This document shows, one piece after another, positions 28,527 through 37,093 of a stretch of DNA of 40,222 nt. Within the stretch, counting starts at the first letter, position 1. Each line of letters starts with the position of its first letter. The notes beneath the pieces are model-generated. The model ran no database searches. It was not told where the DNA came from and saw only the letters and a program-made list of their open reading frames with translations. The stretch comes from a virus. The DNA is taken from the IMG/VR virus record IMGVR_UViG_3300033153_004578, positions 1 to 40,222 of that record. One strand, written 5' to 3'. Both the position numbers and the translations under genes were made by a program.

Positions 28527-29248
28527 TTCTCATCCTTCCTTTCTATAGGTGTAAGCCTCCTTATCCTTCTCACAACCCATCTATGGCATTTGGCAAGAAT
28601 TTCTTGATAGGCGGCAGTCCAGACGGCAGACCTGGCAGCCCAGGCGGCAGACCAGGCAGCAGCCCTAGTAGGCTCGGCGACAGATTCGACAACCCAGGCA
28701 ACAGATTCGGCGGCAGACCTGGCAGCCCAGGCAGCAGACCAGGCAGCCCCGGCGACAGACTCAGCGGCCCAAGCGACAGATTCGGCGGCCCAGATGGCAG
28801 ACTCGGCGGCAGACTTAGCAGCCCAGGCGGCGAGCTTGTTTTCTTCTGTTGGATTTTTCAACCATGCCCTTGCAGCATTGATTGCTTGCCTAGGTCTTTT
28901 ATCATCGGAATATTTTCTCTCAAAATTATCAATAACCAATTTAGTCGCATAGATAGTCAATGCCACGGAGTCTTCTTTTTTCCATTCCCATGCTTTCACT
29001 ACTCGCATCTCTGTCCATGCTTGTTTATTGTTATTTATTTCTCCTCGCACCTCTACTTTGGCAAGCACCTCCATGTCAGTGTACTTCATGGCATCTATGA
29101 TGTTTTCCGAGGCGTGGGAACCGTTAGAATAGAGCTTTACCTTGCCATCCACTTTTCTCCACTTGCCGATTTCCCACTGGCTGCCGTCATATCCTGATCT
29201 TAAACCAGCTTTCATAGCTTTCCATAGATATGGCATTTTATTCCTCAT
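28523..29248 (-). CDS. DUF7666-like head with Ala/Trp/Ser repeat rod
   Basis: This 241-aa protein has an N-terminal domain (residues 1-130) with WEIGKWRKVDGKVKLYSNG followed by SHASENIIDAM and EVLAKVEVRGEI, which matches DUF7666-type proteins. Residues 139-213 are a degenerate Ala/Trp-rich repeat of the form W-A-A-x-S-x-A, likely helical. The end is basic (RWVVRRIRR). It shares the head motif G-K-[IV]-x-L-x-S-N-x-H-A-S with the protein at 20044-20808, with a different rod. The function is unknown. Confidence 0.75.
   Translation of the reverse strand: MRNKMPYLWKAMKAGLRSGYDGSQWEIGKWRKVDGKVKLYSNGSHASENIIDAMKYTDMEVLAKVEVRGEINNNKQAWTEMRVVKAWEWKKEDSVALTIYATKLVIDNFERKYSDDKRPRQAINAARAWLKNPTEENKLAAWAAKSAAESAIWAAESVAWAAESVAGAAWSAAWAARSAAESVAWVVESVAEPTRAAAWSAAWAARSAVWTAAYQEILAKCHRWVVRRIRRLTPIERKDEK
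28610..28834 (-). repeat. In-gene repeat coding for the Ala/Trp rod
   Basis: The region repeats GC-rich units such as GCCTGGGCTGCC and GAGTCTGTCGCC in irregular order. It is far richer in G+C than its neighbours, which is expected for Ala/Trp codons and may also reflect expansion or transfer. Confidence 0.75.
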
Positions 29249-29433
29249 TTGCTCGTTTTGAATTTGTAGGAAAATTGAACCTCGCCAGTTACGCTGTTAA
29301 CCCAAATCCTGTCCATATCGTGCCCGTAAATATAATCTCCCGCATAAAAGCAGATAAATTCAAACTGCCTTCCTTCATGTCTAAATGTCCCGGGAGTTAA
29401 TGTTTCTGGAATTAATGAAGCATCTTTACTCAT
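29245..29433 (-). CDS. Hypothetical protein (62 aa)
   Basis: The 62-aa protein (start MSKDASLIPETLTPGTFRHE) is beta-rich, with FEFICFYAGDYIYGHDMDRI and a final VQFSYKF. It is similar in style to small phage proteins with single beta-barrels. It overlaps both neighbours by 4 bp. The function is unknown. Confidence 0.55.
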   Translation of the reverse strand: MSKDASLIPETLTPGTFRHEGRQFEFICFYAGDYIYGHDMDRIWVNSVTGEVQFSYKFKTSK

Positions 29434-29648
29434 TTGCCCTCCTTTCTTTTTTTCTGCCTGCGAACCTCGACATCAAACATTCTGACAAGTGTCGGGAAAT
29501 GTGTCAAAGCATAGTGCCATGCGGCATTTCTGACAAACCCGGTCTTGTCGAATTTGGCACGATAGAGTTTCGGGAATTCGTGGTTATAATGCTTGATAAC
29601 AAGCGCCTCCCATAAGGCTTTTTTTTCAGAGACTTTGAGCTTTTTCAT
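29430..29648 (-). CDS. Hypothetical protein (72 aa)
   Basis: The 72-aa basic protein begins MKKLKVSEKKALWEALVIKH and contains RNAAWHYALTHFPTLV. It is helical, with many Lys/Arg at the end. It overlaps its neighbours by 4 bp. There is no recognised domain. Confidence 0.55.
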   Translation of the reverse strand: MKKLKVSEKKALWEALVIKHYNHEFPKLYRAKFDKTGFVRNAAWHYALTHFPTLVRMFDVEVRRQKKRKEGK

Positions 29649-29818
29649 TTTCCTTCTCTGGAAACATTCAGGTTAATCATATCTTGCTCGGCCTCTTTTA
29701 CGGATTTGTAAATCTTGCCCGTCCACTCTTGAGAATTTTCACGTCCTCTCTTAACAAGCAGCTGCTCAATCTTGCCGTCACTGTTTTTTGCAAATGCAAA
29801 ATAAGTGATTCGTCTCAT
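29645..29818 (-). CDS. First early gene, hypothetical (57 aa)
   Basis: The peptide MRRITYFAFAKNSDGKIEQL is followed by a short helix. The frame is open to a TTG/ATA region at 29863, but the ATG at 29818 has an AAAGGAGG site and follows the early promoter by about 27 bases. It is the first gene of the early unit. The function is unknown. Confidence 0.6.
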   Translation of the reverse strand: MRRITYFAFAKNSDGKIEQLLVKRGRENSQEWTGKIYKSVKEAEQDMINLNVSREGK

Positions 29819-29851
29819 TCTTTCCTCCTTTGATTGTCTCATTCTGATAAA

Positions 29852-29880
29852 ATTGTAATACAAAACAAAAACCTTGTCAA
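29852..29880 (-). promoter_or_regulatory. Strong early promoter
   Basis: TTGACA (29880-29875) and TACAAT (29857-29852) are 17 bp apart, nearly consensus. Transcription would start about 27 bases before the first early gene. This is the strongest promoter match I found. Confidence 0.85.
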
Positions 29881-29995
29881 GTTGTATATAGTATGCTTTT
29901 TTTTAGAATATAATATGTTGTGGTTTGGAGGGAAAAAACTATAAAAAAAGTGAAAATAATTGAAAAAAAATGAGAATTATCTGAAATATTCCGTA
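29881..29995 (-). other. AT-rich gap between late and early units
   Basis: This stretch has no ORF. It is AT-rich, with several runs of T on the minus strand after the last late gene (for example TTCTCATTTTTTTT) but no GC-rich stem. It could hold a weak terminator or an unwinding element. I see no direct repeats. Confidence 0.4.
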
Positions 29996-30301
29996 CTATT
30001 CGCTTCCTTTCTCAAGCACGTTCCAAGCCTGGCCGACAATGAGCGGAGTATAAACTTTACCGACCAAGTCTTTCAGCAGTTTCGTATCGTCGATATTGAG
30101 CACGATGTATTTACTTGAGGCCTGGATAGCTGATGCTAAGTTGTACCTTTTCAGCTTTTCCTCGCCAGCGATATCTTTGGACTGCGATGGCTCAAGAAGC
30201 GCGTTGATGAGGATTGCTTTGAGGAGCAGTGGTTTGTTGTTCTGGTCTTTCAGATCGGCACCGTCAATTGTTTTTAGCTTGTGTGTTAAGTTAATTTTCA
30301 T
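29996..30301 (-). CDS. Hypothetical protein at the end of the late operon (101 aa)
   Basis: The protein starts MKINLTHKLKTIDGADLKDQ and includes LPKL-like helical parts and a VGKVYTPLIVGQAWNVLE end. Small proteins of this kind (about 100 aa, 'l..l.g..l........tl..al..aLl') are often found after tail genes. It has a clear ribosome site. The function is unknown. Confidence 0.6.
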   Translation of the reverse strand: MKINLTHKLKTIDGADLKDQNNKPLLLKAILINALLEPSQSKDIAGEEKLKRYNLASAIQASSKYIVLNIDDTKLLKDLVGKVYTPLIVGQAWNVLEKGSE

Positions 30302-30337
30302 ATTGTGCCTCCTATAATTTATTTGATTTTGAATATT

Positions 30338-32227
30338 TTAAACGCCTATCTTAATTGTGTTATCGTCTGTATCGTGATACAGTTCATTTGCCGCAGCTCC
30401 GGCAGCTGCTTGATTTGCACCGCTTTTTAATCCCGTACAAAATATAGAATCTCCAAATCTTATTAACCCAGTATTTGTATAAATGGCATAGTTTAAAGTC
30501 AAACCTTTATTTTGCGTAGAAACATAAATACCATAGTTATTGATTAATTTATTACCAGCTACCGATGGGGCCGCTACATAAAGTCCATAAAAATTTGTTA
30601 CTGTAGCAGCATCGGCAAGATTCGCATAGGACACAAGGCCTGCGGCTCCAGTTATTGTACCAGTAGAACCCGCTTCAGTATAAATGCTTCCCTGAAAACC
30701 TTGCAATGCAATAGGATGTGTCCAGTTCTGTGTGTTCGTAGAATCTAATATTACTCGCCCAAGTTGACCATAAGCTATACTTGTCATTACAGCAGCAGTT
30801 TTGGCTGCTTGTAGAACTGAATAAATTCCGTATTTAGGGCTATTATCAGTATCAGTTAGAACCTCAGTGAAGTTTAATCCTATATCAGAATCGATAGATG
30901 CCCCACCAAGAGCAAGATGATTTGCTGTAATGTCGCCAACATTTGTGATATTGTTTCCGCCCATGTTAAGGTTACCGGCCATTGCACGTGCGCCGGATGC
31001 AAGAAGATACTGCGTATGGTCATCGTCGCCAAGTCCGGACAATCCCCCGTGGTCTGTTACAACACCGCCGATTTTCGCACCACCAAGCGTTGGTCTAACG
31101 TCTATCCACTGGTCGCTACCTGCTGCCGGAAATGCCGCATCGTCTCCCTTCATAACTACAACCGTACAGCTTGGAAAATGCGCAAGATAGTCCGGCGGCT
31201 CGGGATCGTCTCCGGCAATAGCTTGCGCTAAAGTGTTAAACTCCTCCTGAGGATAAAGCCAGTGGATATACGTACCATCGGTATAAAATATGCTTCTGTA
31301 ATATTTGTTGTTTGCGTTTGGCTGTATACCTGCGCCATCTGTCGGGTCGTCCCAGTTTGCAGCGTCTATCTGAGCGTTTGTATCGGTTGCCCAATTATCG
31401 GCGGCATCGTGGAACCAGCGGATGATATTCGTTGCGGTTGAATCTATGGCCGATACGGTGTGGACGTCTATTCCAAGGTGCACAAATGTACCTGCGGACA
31501 AGTCCACATCAAACGCCCCTCCGCCTGCATGTTCTGAGATAACAAGCCCGTCCTTCACAACGGCATCAAGCGCTGTAAACAATACCCGTTTTATGTTGTG
31601 AAGCTCCCGGTTCCCAAGCGGAAAATGATGAAGGGCAAGGATATCAGTCGGGCTGCATCCGATAGCAGCAACCGGAAAATCACCTTCAGCCCACTTTATG
31701 TCATCCTCGTTCGCTGAATTGTCTAAGTCTCCGGCAGTCTGGTCGTAAAAAAGCCAGTTCATGGTATTTGCTGTCTGCGCCTGATTCACGGGCTCGGCTG
31801 TAGTATCAACCATCTGGTTGCCGCCGGAAATGAAAGCATCGAATACCTCACCGGCGCTCCATGTGATATTAAGTCCGCCCTCATCTGTCACGGTTATCGC
31901 AGCATGAACATGCGAGCTTGCACTAAAGGCTCCGCTGCTCAAATCATACCACGTATCGTCCTCACTTAAACTTATAAGGTGTTCATCATGTGCGAAAAAC
32001 CTGACATCGCCTGCTGCCGGTGCACCAGGATCTGCGATCTCGTCTATATCTATGTATGAGCTTAGATTTCTACTTCCGTCTGCAAGGAGATACTGCACAT
32101 GGTCATCGTCTGCAAGGCCGCTTAAAGTACCGTGGTCAATAGCGCTGCCGCCGGAAATGCTTGAAATTCTCCTGTTTAAGGATGCGATATCATCCTGGAT
32201 TTTCTTTATAACATCCTGCACAAGCAT
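30338..32227 (-). CDS. Tail fibre / receptor-binding protein
   Basis: This 629-aa protein starts with a helical N-terminus (VIKKIQDDIASLNRRISSIS). It has two copies of a DHGxLSGLxDDDHxQYLLA segment (residues about 31-48 and in the second half), a fibre motif seen in many tail fibres and spikes. The middle is beta-rich with many Asp/Asn and Gly. The C-terminus (LYHDTDDNTIKIGV) is typical of fibre ends. The A-H-x-x-Y-L repeats support trimeric fibre shafts. It is probably the receptor-binding or side-fibre protein. Confidence 0.7.
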   Translation of the reverse strand: MLVQDVIKKIQDDIASLNRRISSISGGSAIDHGTLSGLADDDHVQYLLADGSRNLSSYIDIDEIADPGAPAAGDVRFFAHDEHLISLSEDDTWYDLSSGAFSASSHVHAAITVTDEGGLNITWSAGEVFDAFISGGNQMVDTTAEPVNQAQTANTMNWLFYDQTAGDLDNSANEDDIKWAEGDFPVAAIGCSPTDILALHHFPLGNRELHNIKRVLFTALDAVVKDGLVISEHAGGGAFDVDLSAGTFVHLGIDVHTVSAIDSTATNIIRWFHDAADNWATDTNAQIDAANWDDPTDGAGIQPNANNKYYRSIFYTDGTYIHWLYPQEEFNTLAQAIAGDDPEPPDYLAHFPSCTVVVMKGDDAAFPAAGSDQWIDVRPTLGGAKIGGVVTDHGGLSGLGDDDHTQYLLASGARAMAGNLNMGGNNITNVGDITANHLALGGASIDSDIGLNFTEVLTDTDNSPKYGIYSVLQAAKTAAVMTSIAYGQLGRVILDSTNTQNWTHPIALQGFQGSIYTEAGSTGTITGAAGLVSYANLADAATVTNFYGLYVAAPSVAGNKLINNYGIYVSTQNKGLTLNYAIYTNTGLIRFGDSIFCTGLKSGANQAAAGAAANELYHDTDDNTIKIGV

Positions 32228-32268
32228 TTTAAGTCATCATTGTCTGAAGGATTCAATAATAATAGGCA

Positions 32269-32529
32269 TTAAACATATCCGTTGTCAATGAGAAATGTTT
32301 GAAGATCATCCATTTTTTGAAACACCGTTTGGAGTGCCGGGATGGTATAAAGCGGATGGATGTCGATTATCTCTCTCACTTCCGCCAATCTCGCGGCATC
32401 GTCAATTATTTCCTGCTTGTCGTGTTTCAAGCGGTTGATTGTATTGTTGATTTCTTGGATATTCCCTTTCACTTGGTCAACCATCCTTGTGATTTGATGA
32501 AAATCTCGCCATCCTTGTTCGGTTGCCAT
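32269..32529 (-). CDS. Small coiled-coil tail-region protein (86 aa)
   Basis: The protein is helical, with MVDQVKGNIQEINNTINRLK in the middle and a C-terminal helix MDDLQTFLIDNGYV. It lies between two fibre-like genes and may act in fibre assembly. There is no recognisable family. Confidence 0.55.
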   Translation of the reverse strand: MATEQGWRDFHQITRMVDQVKGNIQEINNTINRLKHDKQEIIDDAARLAEVREIIDIHPLYTIPALQTVFQKMDDLQTFLIDNGYV

Positions 32530-32540
32530 ATTTACCTCCT

Positions 32541-33509
32541 TTAAGTTATTGCATCATATATCGGTATATATCCGACTAATGTTCCAGCGCCATCATATAT
32601 CGGCATTTTGTCAGTCACATTTCCAAGTGTTGTGGCTGCTGCTGTTTGGTTCGTCATTACCTTCCCGTCGTTTTGGATTCCGAATTGGGTGGTTCCGCCC
32701 ACGCGAAGATCCAACAAAGCATTATAGCCGGCGCCGGCCGATGCATCGCCAAGGTTTGTTTCGGTTACGTCCATGAGTAAGCCAATATATCCAGCGGTGT
32801 TCGTTTGGTTAATCTTCGGTTCGATATATATCCACGCCTGTTCTGCGTTTGTATCGGTTAGTTCTACACCTGCTTGTGACCTAATTTTAAAATAATCACC
32901 GCTTGGCATATCTGCAACCGCTTCAAAAGCAATCGATTTATATGGTATATGGCGTATTTCTCCCGAATTTCCGGCATTTATTTCATAATTACCGTTTGCA
33001 AAATCTATTCGAAAGCTAACAAGCTTCATCCCTCTCCCACCAGCAGCAGTTGCAATCATCAGAGTTGGTGCGCTTCCCCATCCACCGGCTGTTAACCCAT
33101 AATCAACGCCAAGATCTCCACGATCGCAAATAATCAATGTCCGCATACTCTCATCAAGACCCAACCGAAGATCCGCGCCAGCTAATCCTTCTGCATCTGA
33201 ACTAATAATTCGTTGAAAATAAGCAGAAGCGCAATCATGATATAAATCAATGCCGGCAAATTCCGGAATCACATCACAAGATTTTGTTGCCTGCAAAATC
33301 TCATCACAGGGATAACCAGACTCTCCACCAACATGATAGAGCTTATCATCGTCAGAATCAGAAAGAATCTCGCCCGGCTGCTTATCCGTCATATTTGTGC
33401 ATGGGTCAGATGCTCTGAAATGATTTTTTATGGCATTTACAACAGCATCGCAGAAAGCCTCGTCACCCTCAAAATCAGCGCCGTTTAAAAGCTCGGTTCG
33501 TGTTGACAT
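32541..33509 (-). CDS. Second tail fibre-like virion protein
   Basis: This 322-aa protein has an ordered N-terminus (AFCDAVVNAIKNHFRASD), Cys residues at intervals (residues 20, 37, 68, 78, 92) and a long beta-rich part. The C-terminus (LLDLRVGGTTQFGIQNDGKV) is the short motif that ends many fibre shafts. It is likely a tip or fibre protein acting with the one at 30338-32227. The overall family is not certain. Confidence 0.55.
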   Translation of the reverse strand: MSTRTELLNGADFEGDEAFCDAVVNAIKNHFRASDPCTNMTDKQPGEILSDSDDDKLYHVGGESGYPCDEILQATKSCDVIPEFAGIDLYHDCASAYFQRIISSDAEGLAGADLRLGLDESMRTLIICDRGDLGVDYGLTAGGWGSAPTLMIATAAGGRGMKLVSFRIDFANGNYEINAGNSGEIRHIPYKSIAFEAVADMPSGDYFKIRSQAGVELTDTNAEQAWIYIEPKINQTNTAGYIGLLMDVTETNLGDASAGAGYNALLDLRVGGTTQFGIQNDGKVMTNQTAAATTLGNVTDKMPIYDGAGTLVGYIPIYDAIT

Positions 33510-33521
33510 TTTATCCCTCCG

Positions 33522-36266
33522 TTATCCGCATTTGCATATTTTCTTAGCCGGCTCGCCATCTGAAAACTGCTCAGTCGCACAGTTTGCAACGTAGCCAAAC
33601 ACACGCATCCACTCAGAAGCATCCGCCCACTGCTCTGCAAGTTCTGAGCATTTTCCGATAATCATACACTGCCGGATAAGCCATTGTAAATCAGGAGCCA
33701 GGATATCTATTTTACCGCCGACAAGATCGATTGACACCTGTTCGACGTAATAATAATGGCCGCTTGCCCCTTCGCCGGATATGTCAACGGCAAACAAATC
33801 CTGGAGCTTGAAATTATCCAGCACGTTCAAATCTCTAATCCAATTCATAGAGATTGCAAAAGCCGCTTTCCTGTCTCCGTATCCTTTTTTCAGAAGCTCC
33901 TCTGATATCCTGGTATTAACAACATCCTCTGATGTTGTCCACTTCAATTCAAAAGGACTTTGCTCCGGCTCCATTTCGACATCAAAAGTATCGATGCTGC
34001 TTTCTCTTGTGTTTTCTGCAGAACCAAGAAAGAGGCTGTGGCATGGATAGTATTCCCATTTGGCCTTAATCCTGTTTGCCAGTTCCCTCAAATTCTGCAC
34101 ATACGTTACAGACTCCATCGTATCGATCTGGTCGAAAATGATGATATCAGACTCATAGCTGTGCTTGTCTTTTCTCTCAACCCGGAAACGCCCCATGTTA
34201 TCCGGGAAGATTTTCGCACCATAGGTAAAAAGCATCTCAGAAAGAATTGTCGCCATATCCTGGAAATCCTGAAGTATGAGATATGCCGATTCATCCCAGC
34301 CAAGCTCAACCATCAAGTCCGCCAGCGCATCGAATGACGCCATGTCAAGAAAATTGACAGGCACCTCTGCTATAAGGCTCAAGAAAAAAGCAATGACGTA
34401 TGCTGGATTTTGCACATATCCGTTAGCGCTGTTCCAATCGGCAAGCATATATCCTGTGCAGTTGAACGTTATTTTTTTATCGCCCTGATCAGCGTTGAAA
34501 TTGATGTACGTCCGCCCGCCGTCCTCATAGCTTATCGTGTAGTCGTTCCCGGCACCTTCTGTTTGAAGCACGTTTTCGCTAAAAACTTCTGTAACCGAAT
34601 GAAGTGATGCGCGAGATGCAAGGTATTTGTGTGCCGCAGTATCAACAAGATAAGCCTCAACAGCACCTTTCAACTCACCGTCAAGATAAGCCCTGCCTAT
34701 AACCTCAGGCATCGGTTTCCCGACGGCAGACTCATGAGCGTTCGGATACTCATCAAGCGTTATGCTGTAGCGCGGCACGGTTATGCGGAAGTATTTCTGG
34801 CTTATGTCTTTCAATGTCGCACGAAGCACTGGCCCTTGAAGCTCCCAGTCGTCAACAATCATCTGCATGAAATATTCTTTCCACGCCTCAGGTTCATATT
34901 TCCATGCAGAGTAAAGAGCAACGATCTGATTTTTGATGGTATATTCTGCCAGCAGCTTCGAAAATTTTTTGTCGCTATTTGCAATGTCAACGGTTATGTC
35001 GGATATATTCGGCAGCCCGGAGTCATCATCAATGGATTTTGTAAGCGCTGAATGTGTGATTAGCCGGCCGTCATAGAAGCGTTCAGGTGACCGGATATCT
35101 ATCGGCGCGATATTTTCACTGATAATTGTATCGCCTTTCTTGAACTGCCACTCGGTTAGAAAAATTAGGTCTTCTTCTCTCGGCTCGCTGTCCTGGACGA
35201 GCAGTGTCATTCTGGGACCAGGCTGACAAAAACCATCCTCATTTGCACGCCAATCGCCGGCATAGGAGGAAACCTGAAACGGAGGAGCAATTGCGACTCC
35301 TTCTTTTCTGAGCCTGATTTCATAAGTCCCCTCTGCCAGTGCCGGCATAGAAGGAATTGTTATCTGAGTATCTGAGTCGACTGTAAACTCAGGGATAATC
35401 CTTGATATGGTTGTTGTGCCCTGGCCTTGCTGGCCGATAAAATCAATAAAATCAACTATGCTCTGCCAGTTTACGGCAGGATTGTTACCTGAATAACGTG
35501 ATGTGCTGCCAAGCTCTGCGTTATCCTGGTCAAACCCAAGTCCTCTCAGAATTAAAGAGACTCCTCCCCCCTCTTTCATCCATTTTCTGCTCATATTATT
35601 TACAACAGCATTCAAATAATTGACTCTTATTTTTTGGATATCAATCCAAAATAAACAAGCATCTCCAACAGGAAAAGGTTCTCCTGGCCCTCCAACCCAA
35701 TTACACATATGAAGATAAACGCCATTCCTGAAAAATATATCCTGTTCAGTATTTCCTATCGCAATTCCCCCATTCATTGCTTGAATCCAATTAACATTAC
35801 TAACAGGTAAATTTCCAATTGTTAAAGTATCAGATTCAAAATAGTTATGGCCTGTCCCAGGAGGATATGCTCCCCAATCATGGCCGGCTATCCCGTCATA
35901 ATATTTGCCATTCACAAGTTTGTAATCAACTTGATTGGCATCATTTAAAACATAGGGAACCATCTGGCCTGACGTTGCGCCATAAGAATTATCAAGCAGT
36001 GAGACAACGTACCAGAAACCATAATCACAACATTGATCCATGCTAGCTGCTAAAACAAAGTCAGAACTTGAAGGCTTGAATACTGGATGAAACGCCTGAT
36101 AAACGTTTGCTTGAGGTGTATAGTTGCCCATCTTACCGGCATGGCCTTCAGCGAATATCAAGTGTTCGGTTGTCCAATCCCCGATATCATCATCAGTATT
36201 GTCATTACTCTGTCTTAAGAGAGTAACGAGATCAAAATTATTCCATTCCCTATACGGCAAAGTCAT
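33522..36266 (-). CDS. Tail tip / baseplate hub protein with Ig-like domain
   Basis: This 914-aa protein has an N-terminal lectin-like or unknown domain (residues 1-210). An IPT/TIG-like segment follows (GVSLILRGLGFDQDNAEL then TQITIPSMPALAEGTYEI). The hub part starts after residue 380 (DWELQGPVLRATLKDISQK, ALADLMVELGWDESAYLILQ). The end has a CxxC-type tail (KKICKCG). It is placed after the distal tail gene. The N-terminal 600 bp are more AT-rich than the rest, so that part may have been swapped in. An exact family is not visible. Confidence 0.6.
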   Translation of the reverse strand: MTLPYREWNNFDLVTLLRQSNDNTDDDIGDWTTEHLIFAEGHAGKMGNYTPQANVYQAFHPVFKPSSSDFVLAASMDQCCDYGFWYVVSLLDNSYGATSGQMVPYVLNDANQVDYKLVNGKYYDGIAGHDWGAYPPGTGHNYFESDTLTIGNLPVSNVNWIQAMNGGIAIGNTEQDIFFRNGVYLHMCNWVGGPGEPFPVGDACLFWIDIQKIRVNYLNAVVNNMSRKWMKEGGGVSLILRGLGFDQDNAELGSTSRYSGNNPAVNWQSIVDFIDFIGQQGQGTTTISRIIPEFTVDSDTQITIPSMPALAEGTYEIRLRKEGVAIAPPFQVSSYAGDWRANEDGFCQPGPRMTLLVQDSEPREEDLIFLTEWQFKKGDTIISENIAPIDIRSPERFYDGRLITHSALTKSIDDDSGLPNISDITVDIANSDKKFSKLLAEYTIKNQIVALYSAWKYEPEAWKEYFMQMIVDDWELQGPVLRATLKDISQKYFRITVPRYSITLDEYPNAHESAVGKPMPEVIGRAYLDGELKGAVEAYLVDTAAHKYLASRASLHSVTEVFSENVLQTEGAGNDYTISYEDGGRTYINFNADQGDKKITFNCTGYMLADWNSANGYVQNPAYVIAFFLSLIAEVPVNFLDMASFDALADLMVELGWDESAYLILQDFQDMATILSEMLFTYGAKIFPDNMGRFRVERKDKHSYESDIIIFDQIDTMESVTYVQNLRELANRIKAKWEYYPCHSLFLGSAENTRESSIDTFDVEMEPEQSPFELKWTTSEDVVNTRISEELLKKGYGDRKAAFAISMNWIRDLNVLDNFKLQDLFAVDISGEGASGHYYYVEQVSIDLVGGKIDILAPDLQWLIRQCMIIGKCSELAEQWADASEWMRVFGYVANCATEQFSDGEPAKKICKCG

Positions 36267-37093
36267 AGCAATCTAATCCCCTCCGTCAGAGTTATAAGCG
36301 AAAGCTTGTAATCATACAGCTCGCCGGTAAGCCCCTTAGTAATCTGTGTCGCAAAGTCTGACTCGTTCTGCAGAAAAACATAATAGCAGAAACCAAGATC
36401 ATCACGCGGGATAAAAACAAACCGCCCTCCATTGTCATGGACTTCTCTCAGAAAAACCTCAAGCTCTGAGACCTGCGCCGGATCGCCGATGTTCTTAATC
36501 GTAAGCTCAAACGTCCTTGCCTCAGAATACGCTGACGACCAGGTCTGGCCGTAATGAGTGACGTTGACGTTCCGGAAAAACGCAGGCCCGTCAGACTGGC
36601 CTGGCTGCAGGCGTGCGTTTGTAAACTTCCGCCACTGGCCTAAAAAAAGCTCGCCTATCTCAACCGGATACGGATTGTCCTGGTCAATAACGTCAATATT
36701 CCAATACCGGTTTGTATGCGAGAACCTGTCACAGATATTCCTGTGGTTTGCTTTCTGGCTTGCCAGCAGGCTGCGCTCAAAATCAGGCGCATCCCAGTTG
36801 CAGGCGCCGCTCTCGCCACGGCAGATGTTAGAGCATGCCTTCAAGCTAAGTTCGTCGGCAGACCCGATAAGGAGCATATTCGTGTTAAATATTCCAACAA
36901 ACGTTACAAGCCTGTCCTCTGTCAAGTCCACGCAAACCCATTCAGGACTGCCCGGTGATCCCTGGCCTGTGAACCGGAAAGGCTTTGACGGACGTTTGTT
37001 GTACAGGTTTTCAAGCACATAGACGGAATCCTCGGAACTTGAATAGAGAGGCGTATTGCCGGTTATGTAATTCTCGATTGCATAGAGTATCAT
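36263..37093 (-). CDS. Distal tail-like protein
   Basis: This 276-aa protein follows the tape-measure gene with a 4-bp overlap and overlaps the hub gene by 4 bp. It has a galactose-binding-like N-terminal region (WVCVDLTEDRLVTFVGIFN) and a C-terminal end with RTFELTIKNIGDPAQVSELE and a YYVFLQNESDFA segment. This is consistent with a Dit-like or tail-tip ring protein. Position is the main argument. Cys residues at 87, 91 and 98 are close together. Confidence 0.55.
   Translation of the reverse strand: MILYAIENYITGNTPLYSSSEDSVYVLENLYNKRPSKPFRFTGQGSPGSPEWVCVDLTEDRLVTFVGIFNTNMLLIGSADELSLKACSNICRGESGACNWDAPDFERSLLASQKANHRNICDRFSHTNRYWNIDVIDQDNPYPVEIGELFLGQWRKFTNARLQPGQSDGPAFFRNVNVTHYGQTWSSAYSEARTFELTIKNIGDPAQVSELEVFLREVHDNGGRFVFIPRDDLGFCYYVFLQNESDFATQITKGLTGELYDYKLSLITLTEGIRLL

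Noticed and set aside
28514-29197. Plus-strand Gly/Pro-rich (collagen-like) ORF of 227 codons
   Set aside because: It is the complement of the Ala/Trp repeat gene; the Gly/Pro/Arg composition is the mirror of Ala/Trp/Ser codons on the other strand. The minus gene has a recognisable N-terminal domain.
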